DNA of 64,000 nucleotides, from positions 26,680 to 90,679 of the forward strand of contig JAZUKV010000023.1 in NCBI GenBank assembly GCA_045643465.1, given 5' to 3'. This document shows positions 24,749-33,005 of this stretch, one piece after another. The notes below the pieces were generated by a model. It did no database searches and was not told where the DNA came from. It was given only the letters and a program-made list of their open reading frames with translations. Position numbers and translations under genes: made by a program. This DNA is from CAG-492 sp045643465. Lineage in GTDB: Bacteria; Bacillota; Clostridia; TANB77; CAG-508. Each line of letters starts with the position of its first letter. Position 1 is the stretch's first letter.

Positions 24749-25966
24749 ATGTCAGAAAAAATAGTACCAATTACATTACTTACAGGATATTTAGGAGCTG
24801 GAAAAACAACTCTTATGAATCATGTGTTAAATAATCAACAAGGTTATAAAGTAGCTGTAATTGTAAACGATATAGGAGAGGTAAATATAGATGCAGATTT
24901 GATTGGTAAAGGTGGAATTGTTCAAGAAGAAGATGCTAGTTTAGTACCATTATCAAATGGATGTATTTGTTGTACATTAAAGGTAGATTTAATGCAACAA
25001 ATAGTAGATTTAATAAAAACTAGAAGATTTGATTATATATTAATTGAAGCTAGTGGAATTTGTGAGCCAATGCCAATTGCTCAAACAATTACAGTTTTAT
25101 CAGAGCAATCAGAGCAATATGGATTACCTAAAATTTGCAGATTAGATAATGTAGTAACAGTAGTTGATAGTTTACGTCTAAGGGATGAATTTAATTGTGG
25201 AGATAATTTAGTTCAAGAGCATATTGATGATGAGGATATCGAAAATTTATTAATACAACAAATCGAATTTTGTAATAAAATAATATTAAATAAAGTAGAC
25301 GAAATTTCAGAAATCGAATTAAAGAAAGTAAAAGCAATAATTAGAAAGTTACAACCAAAAGCTGAAATAATAGAAACAAATTACGGAAAAGTTGATGTAG
25401 ATAAAATTTTAGATACAAATGCTTTTAATTTCGAAGAGGCTTCTATGTCTGCTGGTTGGATTGAAGAATTAAATAGAGATGATAATCAAGATGAAGATGA
25501 TCATGGACATGAAGAGCATCATCATGAAGAAGATAATAACGATGAGGATGAACACGAACAACATCATCACCACCATCACCATGATGATGAAGGTGAAGCG
25601 GAAGAATATGGAATTGGAACATTTGTATATTACAGAAGAACACCTTTTAATAAAGATAAATTTGAAAAATTTGCTGCAAGTTTTCCAAATAATGTTATAA
25701 GATGTAAAGGGGTTTTATGGTTTGCAGATGAACCAGAATCTTCATATGTATTTGAACAATCTGGAAAACAAATTCAAGCTTTCTGTGCTGGTGAATGGGT
25801 TGCTTCATTTAAAGAAAAAGAGCAAAAACAAATAATTGCACAAAATCCTGATATTCTTAAAGAATGGGATCCTCAATATGGAGATAGAGTTGTAAAGCTT
25901 GTTTTCATAGGACAAAAAATGGATAAAGAAAAAATTATTGCAGATTTAGATAACTGTATGGAATAA
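24749..25966 (+). CDS. G3E GTPase, CobW/COG0523 metallochaperone
   Basis: A 405-residue COG0523 GTPase, the family that delivers metals such as zinc to client proteins or insertion sites. The N-terminal G domain has LLTGYLGAGKTTLMNHVL near 7, the hallmark CxCC motif in GCICCTLK near 72, DYILIEASGICEPMP near 94, and NKVDE near 185. The CobW_C domain spans about 289-400. Between them (about 245-285) is a run dominated by His, Asp and Glu, including seven consecutive His, a likely metal-binding loop. Which metal is served is not clear. AAAGGAATG precedes the ATG; the gene is monocistronic. Confidence 0.93.
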   Translation: MSEKIVPITLLTGYLGAGKTTLMNHVLNNQQGYKVAVIVNDIGEVNIDADLIGKGGIVQEEDASLVPLSNGCICCTLKVDLMQQIVDLIKTRRFDYILIEASGICEPMPIAQTITVLSEQSEQYGLPKICRLDNVVTVVDSLRLRDEFNCGDNLVQEHIDDEDIENLLIQQIEFCNKIILNKVDEISEIELKKVKAIIRKLQPKAEIIETNYGKVDVDKILDTNAFNFEEASMSAGWIEELNRDDNQDEDDHGHEEHHHEEDNNDEDEHEQHHHHHHHDDEGEAEEYGIGTFVYYRRTPFNKDKFEKFAASFPNNVIRCKGVLWFADEPESSYVFEQSGKQIQAFCAGEWVASFKEKEQKQIIAQNPDILKEWDPQYGDRVVKLVFIGQKMDKEKIIADLDNCME

Positions 25967-25974
25967 AAAATTAA

Positions 25975-26004
25975 GCCACAATTAATATTAATTGTGGCGT
26001 TTTT
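25975..26004. terminator. bidirectional terminator
   Basis: GCCACAATTAAT and ATTAATTGTGGC form a perfect 24-bp palindrome followed by T residues (and preceded by A residues). It serves the G3E gene and the convergent minus-strand pair. Confidence 0.9.
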
Positions 26005-26005
26005 A

Positions 26006-26467
26006 TTATTTTTTAAATAAAGATTTTATTTTTTCAAAAATTCTTTCAAATATATTTTTCTTGTTTTTTCTAATTAGAGATTTTTCCTTTGAAACTGGGG
26101 AGTCATCTATTCTTGTACGATTTTTAAAAATATTATTAGAATCATATTTTTCTGATTTGCTTTTCTCATAATTATATTTTAATGTATTTAATTTCTTTAG
26201 ATATATATTTCTTTCTTCTTCTGTATTGCATAAGTAATCTAAATATAATCCAGCTAATATTTCTCTTGATTTGTTTTTTAAATTCAAATTATTTATATCA
26301 AACTCATCAGTACAATTTAAAAATAAATTTGGCTTATATGTATTAGATTTATTAGTCTCATAAAATTTTATGATATAATCTGGAATTTTATTTTTTTCAG
26401 TTGTATCTAAATAGTTTAGAATTTCTAATACTTCAACTAAAGCTTCTCGATATTCGATATTAAGCAT
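26006..26467 (-). CDS. hypothetical protein, 153 residues
   Basis: I do not recognise this protein as a named family. The N-terminal half (about 1-100) is mostly helical: YREALVEVLEILNYLDTTEKNKIPDYIIKFYETNK, then SREILAGLYLDYLCNTEEERNIYLKKLNTLKYNYE. The second half is Lys/Asn-rich and ends in a basic amphipathic helix (IFERIFEKIKSLFKK) that could touch membrane or nucleic acid. There is no signal peptide. It starts 15 bases after the 474-residue gene and ends at the bidirectional terminator, so the two form a two-gene operon. AGGAGGA precedes the ATG. Confidence 0.7.
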   Translation of the reverse strand: MLNIEYREALVEVLEILNYLDTTEKNKIPDYIIKFYETNKSNTYKPNLFLNCTDEFDINNLNLKNKSREILAGLYLDYLCNTEEERNIYLKKLNTLKYNYEKSKSEKYDSNNIFKNRTRIDDSPVSKEKSLIRKNKKNIFERIFEKIKSLFKK

Positions 26468-26482
26468 TGTATCCTCCTATTA

Positions 26483-27907
26483 CTATCTATCTATAGATAT
26501 TTTTTTATTTTTTAAAGTTTCCTGTGCAGTTCTATCAACTTGACCTGTTGGTGAAAGTCCTAAATCTGCTAAATTTGATTTAGAAATTCGTGGTTTATGG
26601 TAAGGTAAATCAATAAATTCTGGGATATTATACAAATTTCGAATTTTGTTTTGATAAAATTCATGATTTCTAAAATTCAATACTGGCATTTTTCCAGTTA
26701 TGAAAAATTGTAATCTATCAAGGAAACTTTCTTTTTCAGTGTGATGAATAGTAATAGCTCCAGAAGTTTTTGCTGAAAAATCTTTTGGCGAAAGTTCTAA
26801 GTTAGATACTACAATATTTGTAAACTTATCTGTTCCTGGTGTTACATCCATTGAATTATATTCTTTTTGTGGAACAAAATAAACTCTAGATTCTCTTTTA
26901 CCATCAAGCGGTTCGCTTACGAATAAATATCCTTTTGGAATATTGACAGATCCTATGCGTTTAGATAAATCTTCAAGAGGTTTATCATAGATATAGGTTA
27001 TATATGATTTAGGAAGAATTTCTCCATTTTCTGTATATTCTGTACCTTCAACAGAAACGATTGGGTTAAAAGATTCAAGAAATTTTGCTCTTTCAGGGAA
27101 AGTAATAATTTCAGATTTTCTTTCTTGAGTTACATTTCCAACTTTTTTTCTAGGAGTAGATAGATGAGCGCTATTTGTATGAAATGTACAATTCCTTTTA
27201 AAGCTTTCTTTTTTTTCTTCCTGAAGGAATTTATAATATTCAACTAAATTTTTTGCTGCAGTATCAATTTCATTATGAATACCAATAGTCATATGATTTA
27301 GATTCATATTTCTAATTTTATTTGAATCATCATAATTTTGTAAGTAATAAAGATAATCTGAATTTCGATTTTCGAGATGTTCTTCTTCTAGACGCATTGT
27401 TTTTGCAATTTCTCTTTCAAATGTTGAAAAATCTATGGCTGGAATATATCCTTCCTTTGGATGTTTTTCATTTTCTGAAAGCTGAGTAACAACTTTTAAT
27501 TTATGCCAACCATCAGCACCAGTAAAGTGCCAAGATAATCTAAAGTCAGAAGCTGAAATAGCTATATCAGTTATGTCATATGGTGATATTCCAAATTTAT
27601 TTGTATTAGGGTTAAACTTGTGAATACATTTATTAACATAGTTAGAATTAGGAATATTGGCTAATAGTCGAGCAACTGTTTTTTGAACGAGTTCTCTGGG
27701 TACATTATCTATAAATAGCCATGAAATATCTATGTGAGTGTAAACTAAATTTGTGTTTGAGGATGTATCTAAGAAATTAAAATTTTTAGAATCATTTGAT
27801 TTATTAGGCAATAGTTGATCTGATTCAGTTAGGTTCTTAAAAAATGATTGCATTGTGCCAAGACCATCTGTTTTTTCATTAATATTCGTATATTCATTGT
27901 TTTCCAT
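26483..27907 (-). CDS. large protein of unknown function, 474 residues
   Basis: I do not recognise the family. No signal peptide or membrane segment is visible. A Ser/Asn-rich start (1-55) is followed by a more ordered region beginning YTHIDISWLFIDNVPRELVQKTVARLLANIPNSNY near 56 and DFRLSWHFTGADGWHKLKVVTQLSENEKHP near 122. A helical part (165-250) and a strand-rich region (about 285-400) with SYITYIYDKPLEDL, GYLFVSEPLDGKRESRVYFVPQKEYNSM and GAITIHHTE follow. It heads a two-gene operon with the 153-residue protein, has AAAGGAG before the ATG and its own promoter. Base composition matches the neighbours, so recent transfer is not obvious. Confidence 0.72.
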   Translation of the reverse strand: MENNEYTNINEKTDGLGTMQSFFKNLTESDQLLPNKSNDSKNFNFLDTSSNTNLVYTHIDISWLFIDNVPRELVQKTVARLLANIPNSNYVNKCIHKFNPNTNKFGISPYDITDIAISASDFRLSWHFTGADGWHKLKVVTQLSENEKHPKEGYIPAIDFSTFEREIAKTMRLEEEHLENRNSDYLYYLQNYDDSNKIRNMNLNHMTIGIHNEIDTAAKNLVEYYKFLQEEKKESFKRNCTFHTNSAHLSTPRKKVGNVTQERKSEIITFPERAKFLESFNPIVSVEGTEYTENGEILPKSYITYIYDKPLEDLSKRIGSVNIPKGYLFVSEPLDGKRESRVYFVPQKEYNSMDVTPGTDKFTNIVVSNLELSPKDFSAKTSGAITIHHTEKESFLDRLQFFITGKMPVLNFRNHEFYQNKIRNLYNIPEFIDLPYHKPRISKSNLADLGLSPTGQVDRTAQETLKNKKISIDR

Positions 27908-27945
27908 AAAAAGCTCCTTTTTCTCATTCGTAATATATTATATTA

Positions 27946-27974
27946 AGTTTACCATTAAGATAAATATATTTCAA
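27946..27974 (-). promoter_or_regulatory. promoter of the 474/153-residue operon
   Basis: Read on the minus strand: TTGAAA (plus 27969-27974), a 17-base spacer and TAAACT (plus 27946-27951), with TG one base before the -10. Confidence 0.65.
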
Positions 27975-28054
27975 TAAAATAAAAAAATTTAGTAATATTT
28001 ATTTTGTAAAGTGAATATAATTTAGAGATATGTTTTTTAGGAGGGACATGCTAT

Positions 28055-28321
28055 ATGCATTCACAATATGAAAAAGAAAATATTATTGAAGATAAAACAG
28101 AAGAGCAAAAGAGAGCTGAATTAATGCAAACTATATTGCATACTAAAAAAGTTATTAACGAGGCTAATATGAATTATGAATTTGCTGAAGGAAAGCTAAT
28201 TGATTATTTTTTATATACAATGAAGGCAGAGCAAGCGAAATTAGACTATCTTATATCTAAAGCAAAATCAATTGGTGTATGTGTTGATTTAGGAGAGCAT
28301 ATTAATATAAAAAACAGTTGA
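28055..28321 (+). CDS. yaaL: YaaL-like DUF2508 family protein
   Basis: An 88-residue helical protein. LMQTILHTKKVINEANMNYEFAEGKLIDYFLYTMKAEQAKLDYLISKAK follows the DUF2508/YaaL pattern, where the LIDYxIY core is most conserved. Its function is unknown. In Bacillus the gene lies between recR and bofA; here bofA is also close, two genes downstream, which supports the assignment. AGGAGGG lies 8 bases before the ATG; the stop is TGA. Confidence 0.8.
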   Translation: MHSQYEKENIIEDKTEEQKRAELMQTILHTKKVINEANMNYEFAEGKLIDYFLYTMKAEQAKLDYLISKAKSIGVCVDLGEHINIKNS

Positions 28322-28397
28322 TTTTGATGATTGTAAAAGTTGTCATAATATGATAAAATAACTACATTGATAATAAAAAAATATGAAGGAATAAAAA

Positions 28398-29951
28398 ATG
28401 ATAAAATTAAGTAATATTAAAATTAGAGAAGATTTATCAGAAAATCAGTTATTTGATAAAATTTTTAAGAAATATGGAATAGATATAGAAGATGTTTCAA
28501 TTAGAAGAATTGTAAAAAAGTCAATTGATGCAAGGAATAAAGATGATATTTATTATAATTATTCAGTAGAAATTGAATGTAAAAATGAAAATAAAATTAA
28601 AGGTGCACAAAAAGTTAAGAAAGATGAGCCTTTGAAGTGTACAGTGAAAAGAAATAGTAAAGTTAAACCTGTTGTAATTGGGGCAGGACCAGCAGGTTTA
28701 TTTGCTGCTCTAATATTAGCACAAAATGGATTTAAACCGATTATTATAGAGCAAGGAAAATGTGTTGAAGATAGACAAAAAGATGTTGAAAAATTTTTAA
28801 AAACGGGTAAATTAGATGTAACATCAAATGTACAATTTGGTGAAGGAGGAGCTGGAACGTTTTCTGATGGAAAACTTACAAGTGGAATTAATAGTCCATA
28901 TTGCAAAATTGTTTTACAAGAATTTTATAATTTGGGTGCACCAGAGCAAATTTTATATATAAATAAACCACATATTGGTACTGATAATTTAATTAAAATT
29001 GTTGCAAATATGAGAAATAAAATTATAGAGCTAGGTGGAGAATTTTTCTTTCGAGAAAAAGTAATAGACTTTGAAATAGTTGATTCTAAGATTAAATCTG
29101 TGATTTGTAAAAGCGGAAAGAAATTTGAGACTGATGCTGTTATTCTTGCAATAGGGCATAGTGCAAGAGATACATTTGAAACATTATATAAAAAAGGCGT
29201 AAAAATGGAAAAGAAAAACTTTTCTGTAGGAGTTAGAATTGAACATAAACAAGAAATGATTAATAAATCTCAATATGGTAATAAATGTAAATTGAAGTTG
29301 CCACCAGCTGAATACAAATTAGCATATCATGGAGAGCAAAGATCATGTTATACATTTTGTATGTGTCCAGGAGGAACAGTTATGGCATCTTCTAGTGAAA
29401 AAGGAACAATTGTAACTAATGGTATGAGTAAGTTCGCAAGAGCTGGAGAAAATGCTAATAGTGCAGTTCTAGTAAATGTAGGGCCAGAAGATTTTAAAGG
29501 AGAATCTCCCTTGGAAGGAATGTATTTTCAAAAAGAATTGGAAGAAGCTGCTTTTAAATTAGGTGGATGTAATTATTATGCACCGATTCAAAGATTTGAA
29601 GATTTTAAAAACAATAGAAAGTCAACATTTATAGGAAATGTAAAACCAACATATAAACCAGGAGTAACATTATCAAATTTAAATGAAATATTACCAGAAT
29701 ACATTTCAAAAACATTAGTTGAAGGGATTAATTATTTTGATAAATTAATAACAGGTTTTGCAGATCCAGATAGTATTTTAACAGGTTTGGAAACTAGAAG
29801 TTCATCACCGGTACAAATAACAAGAAATGAAGATAAAGTTTCAAATATAGAAGGTTTATATCCATGCGGAGAAGGTGCTGGGTATGCAGGAGGAATTATG
29901 TCTGCCGCAGTGGATGGAATAAAATGTGCAATAGCAATAATGGAAAAATAG
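28398..29951 (+). CDS. FAD-dependent oxidoreductase, COG2509 family
   Basis: A 517-residue flavoprotein of the COG2509 group of uncharacterised FAD-dependent dehydrogenases. After an N-terminal domain of about 90 residues (KLSNIKIREDLSENQLFDKIFKKYGI) comes the Rossmann dinucleotide motif VVIGAGPAGLFAALILAQNGFKPIIIEQG near 93. NVQFGEGGAGTFSDGKLTSGI near 142 is diagnostic for this family, as are GHSARDTFETLYKKGV near 252 and the C-terminal FAD motif GLYPCGEGAGYAGGIMSAAVDGIKCA near 489. The physiological substrate is unknown. GAAGGA precedes the ATG. Confidence 0.9.
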   Translation: MIKLSNIKIREDLSENQLFDKIFKKYGIDIEDVSIRRIVKKSIDARNKDDIYYNYSVEIECKNENKIKGAQKVKKDEPLKCTVKRNSKVKPVVIGAGPAGLFAALILAQNGFKPIIIEQGKCVEDRQKDVEKFLKTGKLDVTSNVQFGEGGAGTFSDGKLTSGINSPYCKIVLQEFYNLGAPEQILYINKPHIGTDNLIKIVANMRNKIIELGGEFFFREKVIDFEIVDSKIKSVICKSGKKFETDAVILAIGHSARDTFETLYKKGVKMEKKNFSVGVRIEHKQEMINKSQYGNKCKLKLPPAEYKLAYHGEQRSCYTFCMCPGGTVMASSSEKGTIVTNGMSKFARAGENANSAVLVNVGPEDFKGESPLEGMYFQKELEEAAFKLGGCNYYAPIQRFEDFKNNRKSTFIGNVKPTYKPGVTLSNLNEILPEYISKTLVEGINYFDKLITGFADPDSILTGLETRSSSPVQITRNEDKVSNIEGLYPCGEGAGYAGGIMSAAVDGIKCAIAIMEK

Positions 29952-30007
29952 AGGCAGAGAAGAGAAAAAGGAAAAAAGGGAGAAGAAAAAAGGGAAAACG
30001 AAAAAAT

Positions 30008-30065
30008 GGAAAACGGGACGGTTCTAAATTCCACTTTTGTGGAATTTAGATCCGTCCCGTTTTCC
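30008..30065. repeat. full palindromic copy of the GGGACGGTTCT repeat
   Basis: Two 27-base arms from GGAAAACGGGACGG to TTCCAC and back, with one mismatch and a TTTT loop. The right side runs into TTTTCCTTTT, so it can double as the terminator of the FAD gene. It is conspicuously richer in G+C than its surroundings. Confidence 0.9.
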
Positions 30066-30153
30066 TTTTAATTTTTATCATTTTTTTTCATATACAGAAT
30101 ATCTTTATAATAAAGTTGGATAAGTTATTTTTTAGTAATAGGAGGAATAAAGT

Positions 30154-30417
30154 ATGGAAGGATATTCGTTTTTATTATATATTGGTTGTATAGTAATGAT
30201 TATTATTATAGGAAAAATTTTTATAATGCCATTAAAAAAGATATTGAAATTAGTTATTAATTCTTTAATAGGAGCTGGATTAATTTATGTAATAAATATA
30301 ATAGGTGCAAATTTTAATTTTCATATAGGTTTAAATTGGTGGACTATATTATGCTCCGGATTACTTGGAATTCCAGGAGTTGCACTAATATTGGTTTTGA
30401 AATTAAGTGGGATTTAA
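30154..30417 (+). CDS. bofA: pro-sigma-K processing inhibitor BofA family protein
   Basis: An 87-residue membrane protein with two to three hydrophobic segments. PLKKILKLVINSLIGAGLIYVINIIGANFNFHIGLNWWTILCSGLLGIPGVALIL is the BofA signature (NSLIG and FHIGLN...GIPGV). In Bacillus BofA holds the protease SpoIVFB inactive in a complex with SpoIVFA until forespore signalling releases it. Many Clostridia keep bofA without a full SpoIVF system, so its role may differ. AGGAGG lies 7 bases before the ATG. Confidence 0.92.
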   Translation: MEGYSFLLYIGCIVMIIIIGKIFIMPLKKILKLVINSLIGAGLIYVINIIGANFNFHIGLNWWTILCSGLLGIPGVALILVLKLSGI

Positions 30418-30430
30418 TTGTTAAAAATAA

Positions 30431-30466
30431 AACAAAGATAGAATAAAAAAATTCTATCTTTGTTTT
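30431..30466 (+). terminator. terminator after bofA
   Basis: AACAAAGATAGAAT and ATTCTATCTTTGTT form a 14-bp stem with a 6-A loop, followed by T residues. Confidence 0.92.
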
Positions 30467-30961
30467 CAATTACTAAGAATTTACAGCTATATATAATAAC
30501 TAATATTATATATCTGTTATAAAGCCATTATTAATCTTCGGCTAAAACTAATATATCTAAAACCAAAATCTAATATATATTACTATATAAATAAATTTTT
30601 TCTCAAATATATTAATCAGTTGCTAGAATATAAATGCACATCTAACAATCATAGTCATCCTTTTTAAAGTCAGGACTAAAAATGATCATTATACTATACA
30701 AGAATATTCATAAAATTTGAAAAATATACATATTAATATTATATTAACACATATATTTCTCGCATCTCCGACTATTAATAACCTATAAAATAAGCTATTA
30801 ATAATCTTTGCTTGAATATTAAAAATCTAATTTTATTAAACTAATAATATTCTTATTCAAACTAATAACAACCTTATGAATATAGTATATGTAAATAAAT
30901 AATTTTTATGCAAAATAATATTTATATTTTAGAAAAAAGGGAAAGACAAAAAAGGCTAAAA
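30467..30961. other. AT-rich gap without a supported gene
   Basis: About 500 bases of very AT-rich sequence between the bofA terminator and the recombinase promoter. Stop codons are dense in all frames. Short near-repeats of CTATTAATAA(C/T)CT occur around 30771-30812, and there is some dyad symmetry (TATATATAATAACTAATATTATATA near 30489). I see no tRNA, coding sequence or known RNA. It could be a decayed gene or an integration scar. Confidence 0.5.
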
Positions 30962-30990
30962 TTGACAAAATTTACATAATATTATAAAAT
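30962..30990 (+). promoter_or_regulatory. promoter of the recombinase-like gene
   Basis: TTGACA (30962-30967), 17 bases, TAAAAT (30985-30990). Confidence 0.7.
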
Positions 30991-31070
30991 TAGAGATATA
31001 CAATTTTGTATTAAAAGAGTGCAAAATAATAAGAGCACTGTACACTAAAGAGAAGGAGATGTGTTATCTA

Positions 31071-31958
31071 ATGAATGAAAATGTATTTTTCGAAAATGTA
31101 GCTGAGCGGTGGTTCAAAGAAAAACAAGCATCAGTAACATTAAAAAAATCGTCAATAATATCTTACAAAAGCATGTTGCAAAGTATAGTTATACCATATT
31201 GGAAAAAATTTAAAGTAACCGAAATTAAACAATATGATTTGGAAAAGTTTGCAGAAAATCTAAAAAAGCAAGGTTTTTCCGAGATTACAATAAGTAATTA
31301 TGTTACTTTTACAAGAATGATTATTCGTTATGGTATGGAATTTGCAGAAATGGAGGAAGTGGCAAGAAAGACGAAAAAAAGGTATGTAGAAACTTTAACT
31401 AGTACTGAGCAAAAAAAGTTTATAAATTTTTTGAAAAATAATATTTCTGAAAAAGCAGAATATTTAGGATTTATGATCATATTATATACAGGTATAAGTA
31501 TTAGTGAAGTTGCTGGATTAAGATGGGAAGATATTAATCTTGAAAATAAGTCAATATTTATTGAGCGCAGAGTTTCAAGGGAAAATTCAGGGATTAATGT
31601 TGAAAATCTTACAAATGCGAGATATGTATATTTCAGCTCTCAGCTATCGAAGATACTTGAAAAAGTAAAAAAAGATTCGAAAAAGTATGTTCTTTCAGGT
31701 AATGATAATCATATTGTTGAGTCAAGAGTTTTGCAATACAAGTTGAAAGATATATGTAAGATTCTTGAAATGAAAAATGTAACTTGCATGATGCTTAGAG
31801 ATACATTTGTTGTAAATGCAATCAAAAAAGGCATATCGCCAGTGGTTATTGCAAATATGATTGATATAGCTCTTGATAGCTTTTTTTACAAATATGGCGA
31901 GTTGATTAATATTACTGAAACAGAAAAGAAATTAGAGCTTCAGAAACTCATCTATTAA
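31071..31958 (+). CDS. tyrosine recombinase family protein lacking catalytic residues
   Basis: A 295-residue protein with the two-domain layout of phage-type integrases: a SAM-like core-binding domain (about 8-95, FENVAERWFKEKQASVTLKKSSIISYKSML) and a catalytic-fold domain (about 110-285). ILYTGISISEVAGLRWEDINLENKSIFIERR aligns with the box I region, but the first catalytic Arg (normally TGLRxxE) is Ser here. In box II, CMMLRDTFVVNAIKKG keeps the Arg but has Met and Asp where the two His are expected. A Tyr remains in FFYKYGEL. It is probably not an active recombinase. I use ATG 31071 because AAGGAG abuts the ATG at 31059. Confidence 0.82.
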   Translation: MNENVFFENVAERWFKEKQASVTLKKSSIISYKSMLQSIVIPYWKKFKVTEIKQYDLEKFAENLKKQGFSEITISNYVTFTRMIIRYGMEFAEMEEVARKTKKRYVETLTSTEQKKFINFLKNNISEKAEYLGFMIILYTGISISEVAGLRWEDINLENKSIFIERRVSRENSGINVENLTNARYVYFSSQLSKILEKVKKDSKKYVLSGNDNHIVESRVLQYKLKDICKILEMKNVTCMMLRDTFVVNAIKKGISPVVIANMIDIALDSFFYKYGELINITETEKKLELQKLIY

Positions 31959-31964
31959 CAAGTA

Positions 31965-32017
31965 AAACAGTGGTAATTCAAATTTTAGATAAAATATGAA
32001 TTACCACTGTTTTTTTT
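31965..32017. terminator. long hairpin terminator shared by convergent genes
   Basis: A perfect 16-bp stem (AAACAGTGGTAATTCA with its complement) and eight T residues end the recombinase-like gene. The right arm overlaps the last codons of the convergent radical SAM gene. Confidence 0.88.
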
Positions 32018-32935
32018 AGCATTTTTTCTAAAGAAGCATCCCTGGTATAAATTTTTCTCTTTTAAGATTTTGTCAACACCATTTAAAACCAGTTTTTTAT
32101 GAGAATTCCATTCAGGTGCAATAAGCAAGTCCTTAGGAGCATCGCCACTAATTCGATGAATTACGATATCCTTAGAGATATGGGTAAGGATGTAGATGAC
32201 TGATTCGATATATTCATCAAGGTTAATAGGAGTATAGTTACCATCTAAATAAAGTTTTTCTAAAATAGTATTTTTTATTACATATGTTGAATGAATTTTC
32301 AATCCTTGTATATTATGATTATTTATAAATTCAACAGTATTTTTCAAATCTGCTATATTTTCACCAGGAAGACCAACCATAATATGTGTAACAACATCGA
32401 TATTATATTTATTTAAAAGTTGTACGGCTTTTGTAAATTGGTCTGATGAAAATCCTCGATTTAGAAATTTACCAGTATTATCATTAGATGTTTGTAGACC
32501 TAGCTCTACCCAAACATAATATTTTTTAGAGTAAGAGCTTATAAGTTTCACAATGTCTTCTGTAATACAATCAGGTCTAGTGGCTATTGATAAAGCTACA
32601 ATTCTATCATCAATAAGGGCAGAGTCATAACGTTGCTTTAAGTCGGATATGCAAGCATATGTGTTTGTAAAATTTTGAAAATAAGCTATAAATTTATTAG
32701 CTCTGCTACTTTTATAACTAGAAAAATAAGCTTTTACTTGATTAGAGATTTCTAATGAATGGTTTAAATGTTCACCAGATCCAGTTTCACTACAGAATAT
32801 ACAACCTCCAAATCCAGTAGTACCATCTCTATTAGGACAAGTGAATCCTCCATCAATACAAATTTTTAAAGTACGCTCTCCAAATTTATTTTTTAAATAT
32901 TCAGTTAATCTATTATATCTTTTTACATTTTCCAT
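31985..32935 (-). CDS. radical SAM protein, TIGR01212/YtqA family
   Basis: A 316-residue radical SAM enzyme of the YtqA/TIGR01212 family. YNRLTEYLKNKFGERTLKICIDGGFTCPNRDG opens it. The cluster cysteines are spaced unusually for radical SAM proteins, as is normal for this family: CPNRDG, then CIFC about 11 residues later. IVALSIATRPDCI and VWVELGLQTSNDNT are characteristic, as is VVTHIMVGLPGE. The reaction is not established to my knowledge. I choose the internal ATG (MENVKRYN). No ribosome site is visible, and a TATACT -10 lies about ten bases upstream, so the mRNA may be nearly leaderless. Confidence 0.88.
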   Translation of the reverse strand: MENVKRYNRLTEYLKNKFGERTLKICIDGGFTCPNRDGTTGFGGCIFCSETGSGEHLNHSLEISNQVKAYFSSYKSSRANKFIAYFQNFTNTYACISDLKQRYDSALIDDRIVALSIATRPDCITEDIVKLISSYSKKYYVWVELGLQTSNDNTGKFLNRGFSSDQFTKAVQLLNKYNIDVVTHIMVGLPGENIADLKNTVEFINNHNIQGLKIHSTYVIKNTILEKLYLDGNYTPINLDEYIESVIYILTHISKDIVIHRISGDAPKDLLIAPEWNSHKKLVLNGVDKILKEKNLYQGCFFRKNAKKNSGNSYFI

Positions 32936-32941
32936 GAAATT

Positions 32942-32974
32942 AGTATAGCATAAAAATGCCAATAATGCTATAAT
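32942..32974. promoter_or_regulatory. divergent promoter region with inverted repeat
   Basis: The 8-bp inverted repeat TATAGCAT (32944-32951) and ATGCTATA (32967-32974 region) contains the -10 boxes of both directions: TATACT on the minus strand (plus 32942-32947) toward the radical SAM gene and TATAAT (32969-32974) toward the ATP-grasp gene. No good -35 box is seen for either, so the two promoters may share elements. Confidence 0.5.
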
Positions 32975-33005
32975 AGTACAATAAAAGCAATGGAGGAAAA
33001 AAATA

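Noticed and set aside
25443..25700. Alternative-frame and antisense ORFs over the His-rich loop of the G3E GTPase
   Set aside because: They are by-products of repeated CAT/GAT codons, have low-complexity His/Met-rich translations and no ribosome sites.
29864..30049. A 61-codon plus-strand ORF overlapping the end of the FAD gene and the repeat
   Set aside because: It lies out of frame inside a real gene, is Lys/Arg-rich low complexity and ends within the palindromic repeat.
30008..30065. The GGGACGGTTCT palindromes as ordinary terminators
   Set aside because: Only this copy is followed by a T-rich tract. The copies at 37484 and 47153 lack a T run and lie between genes that must be co-transcribed.
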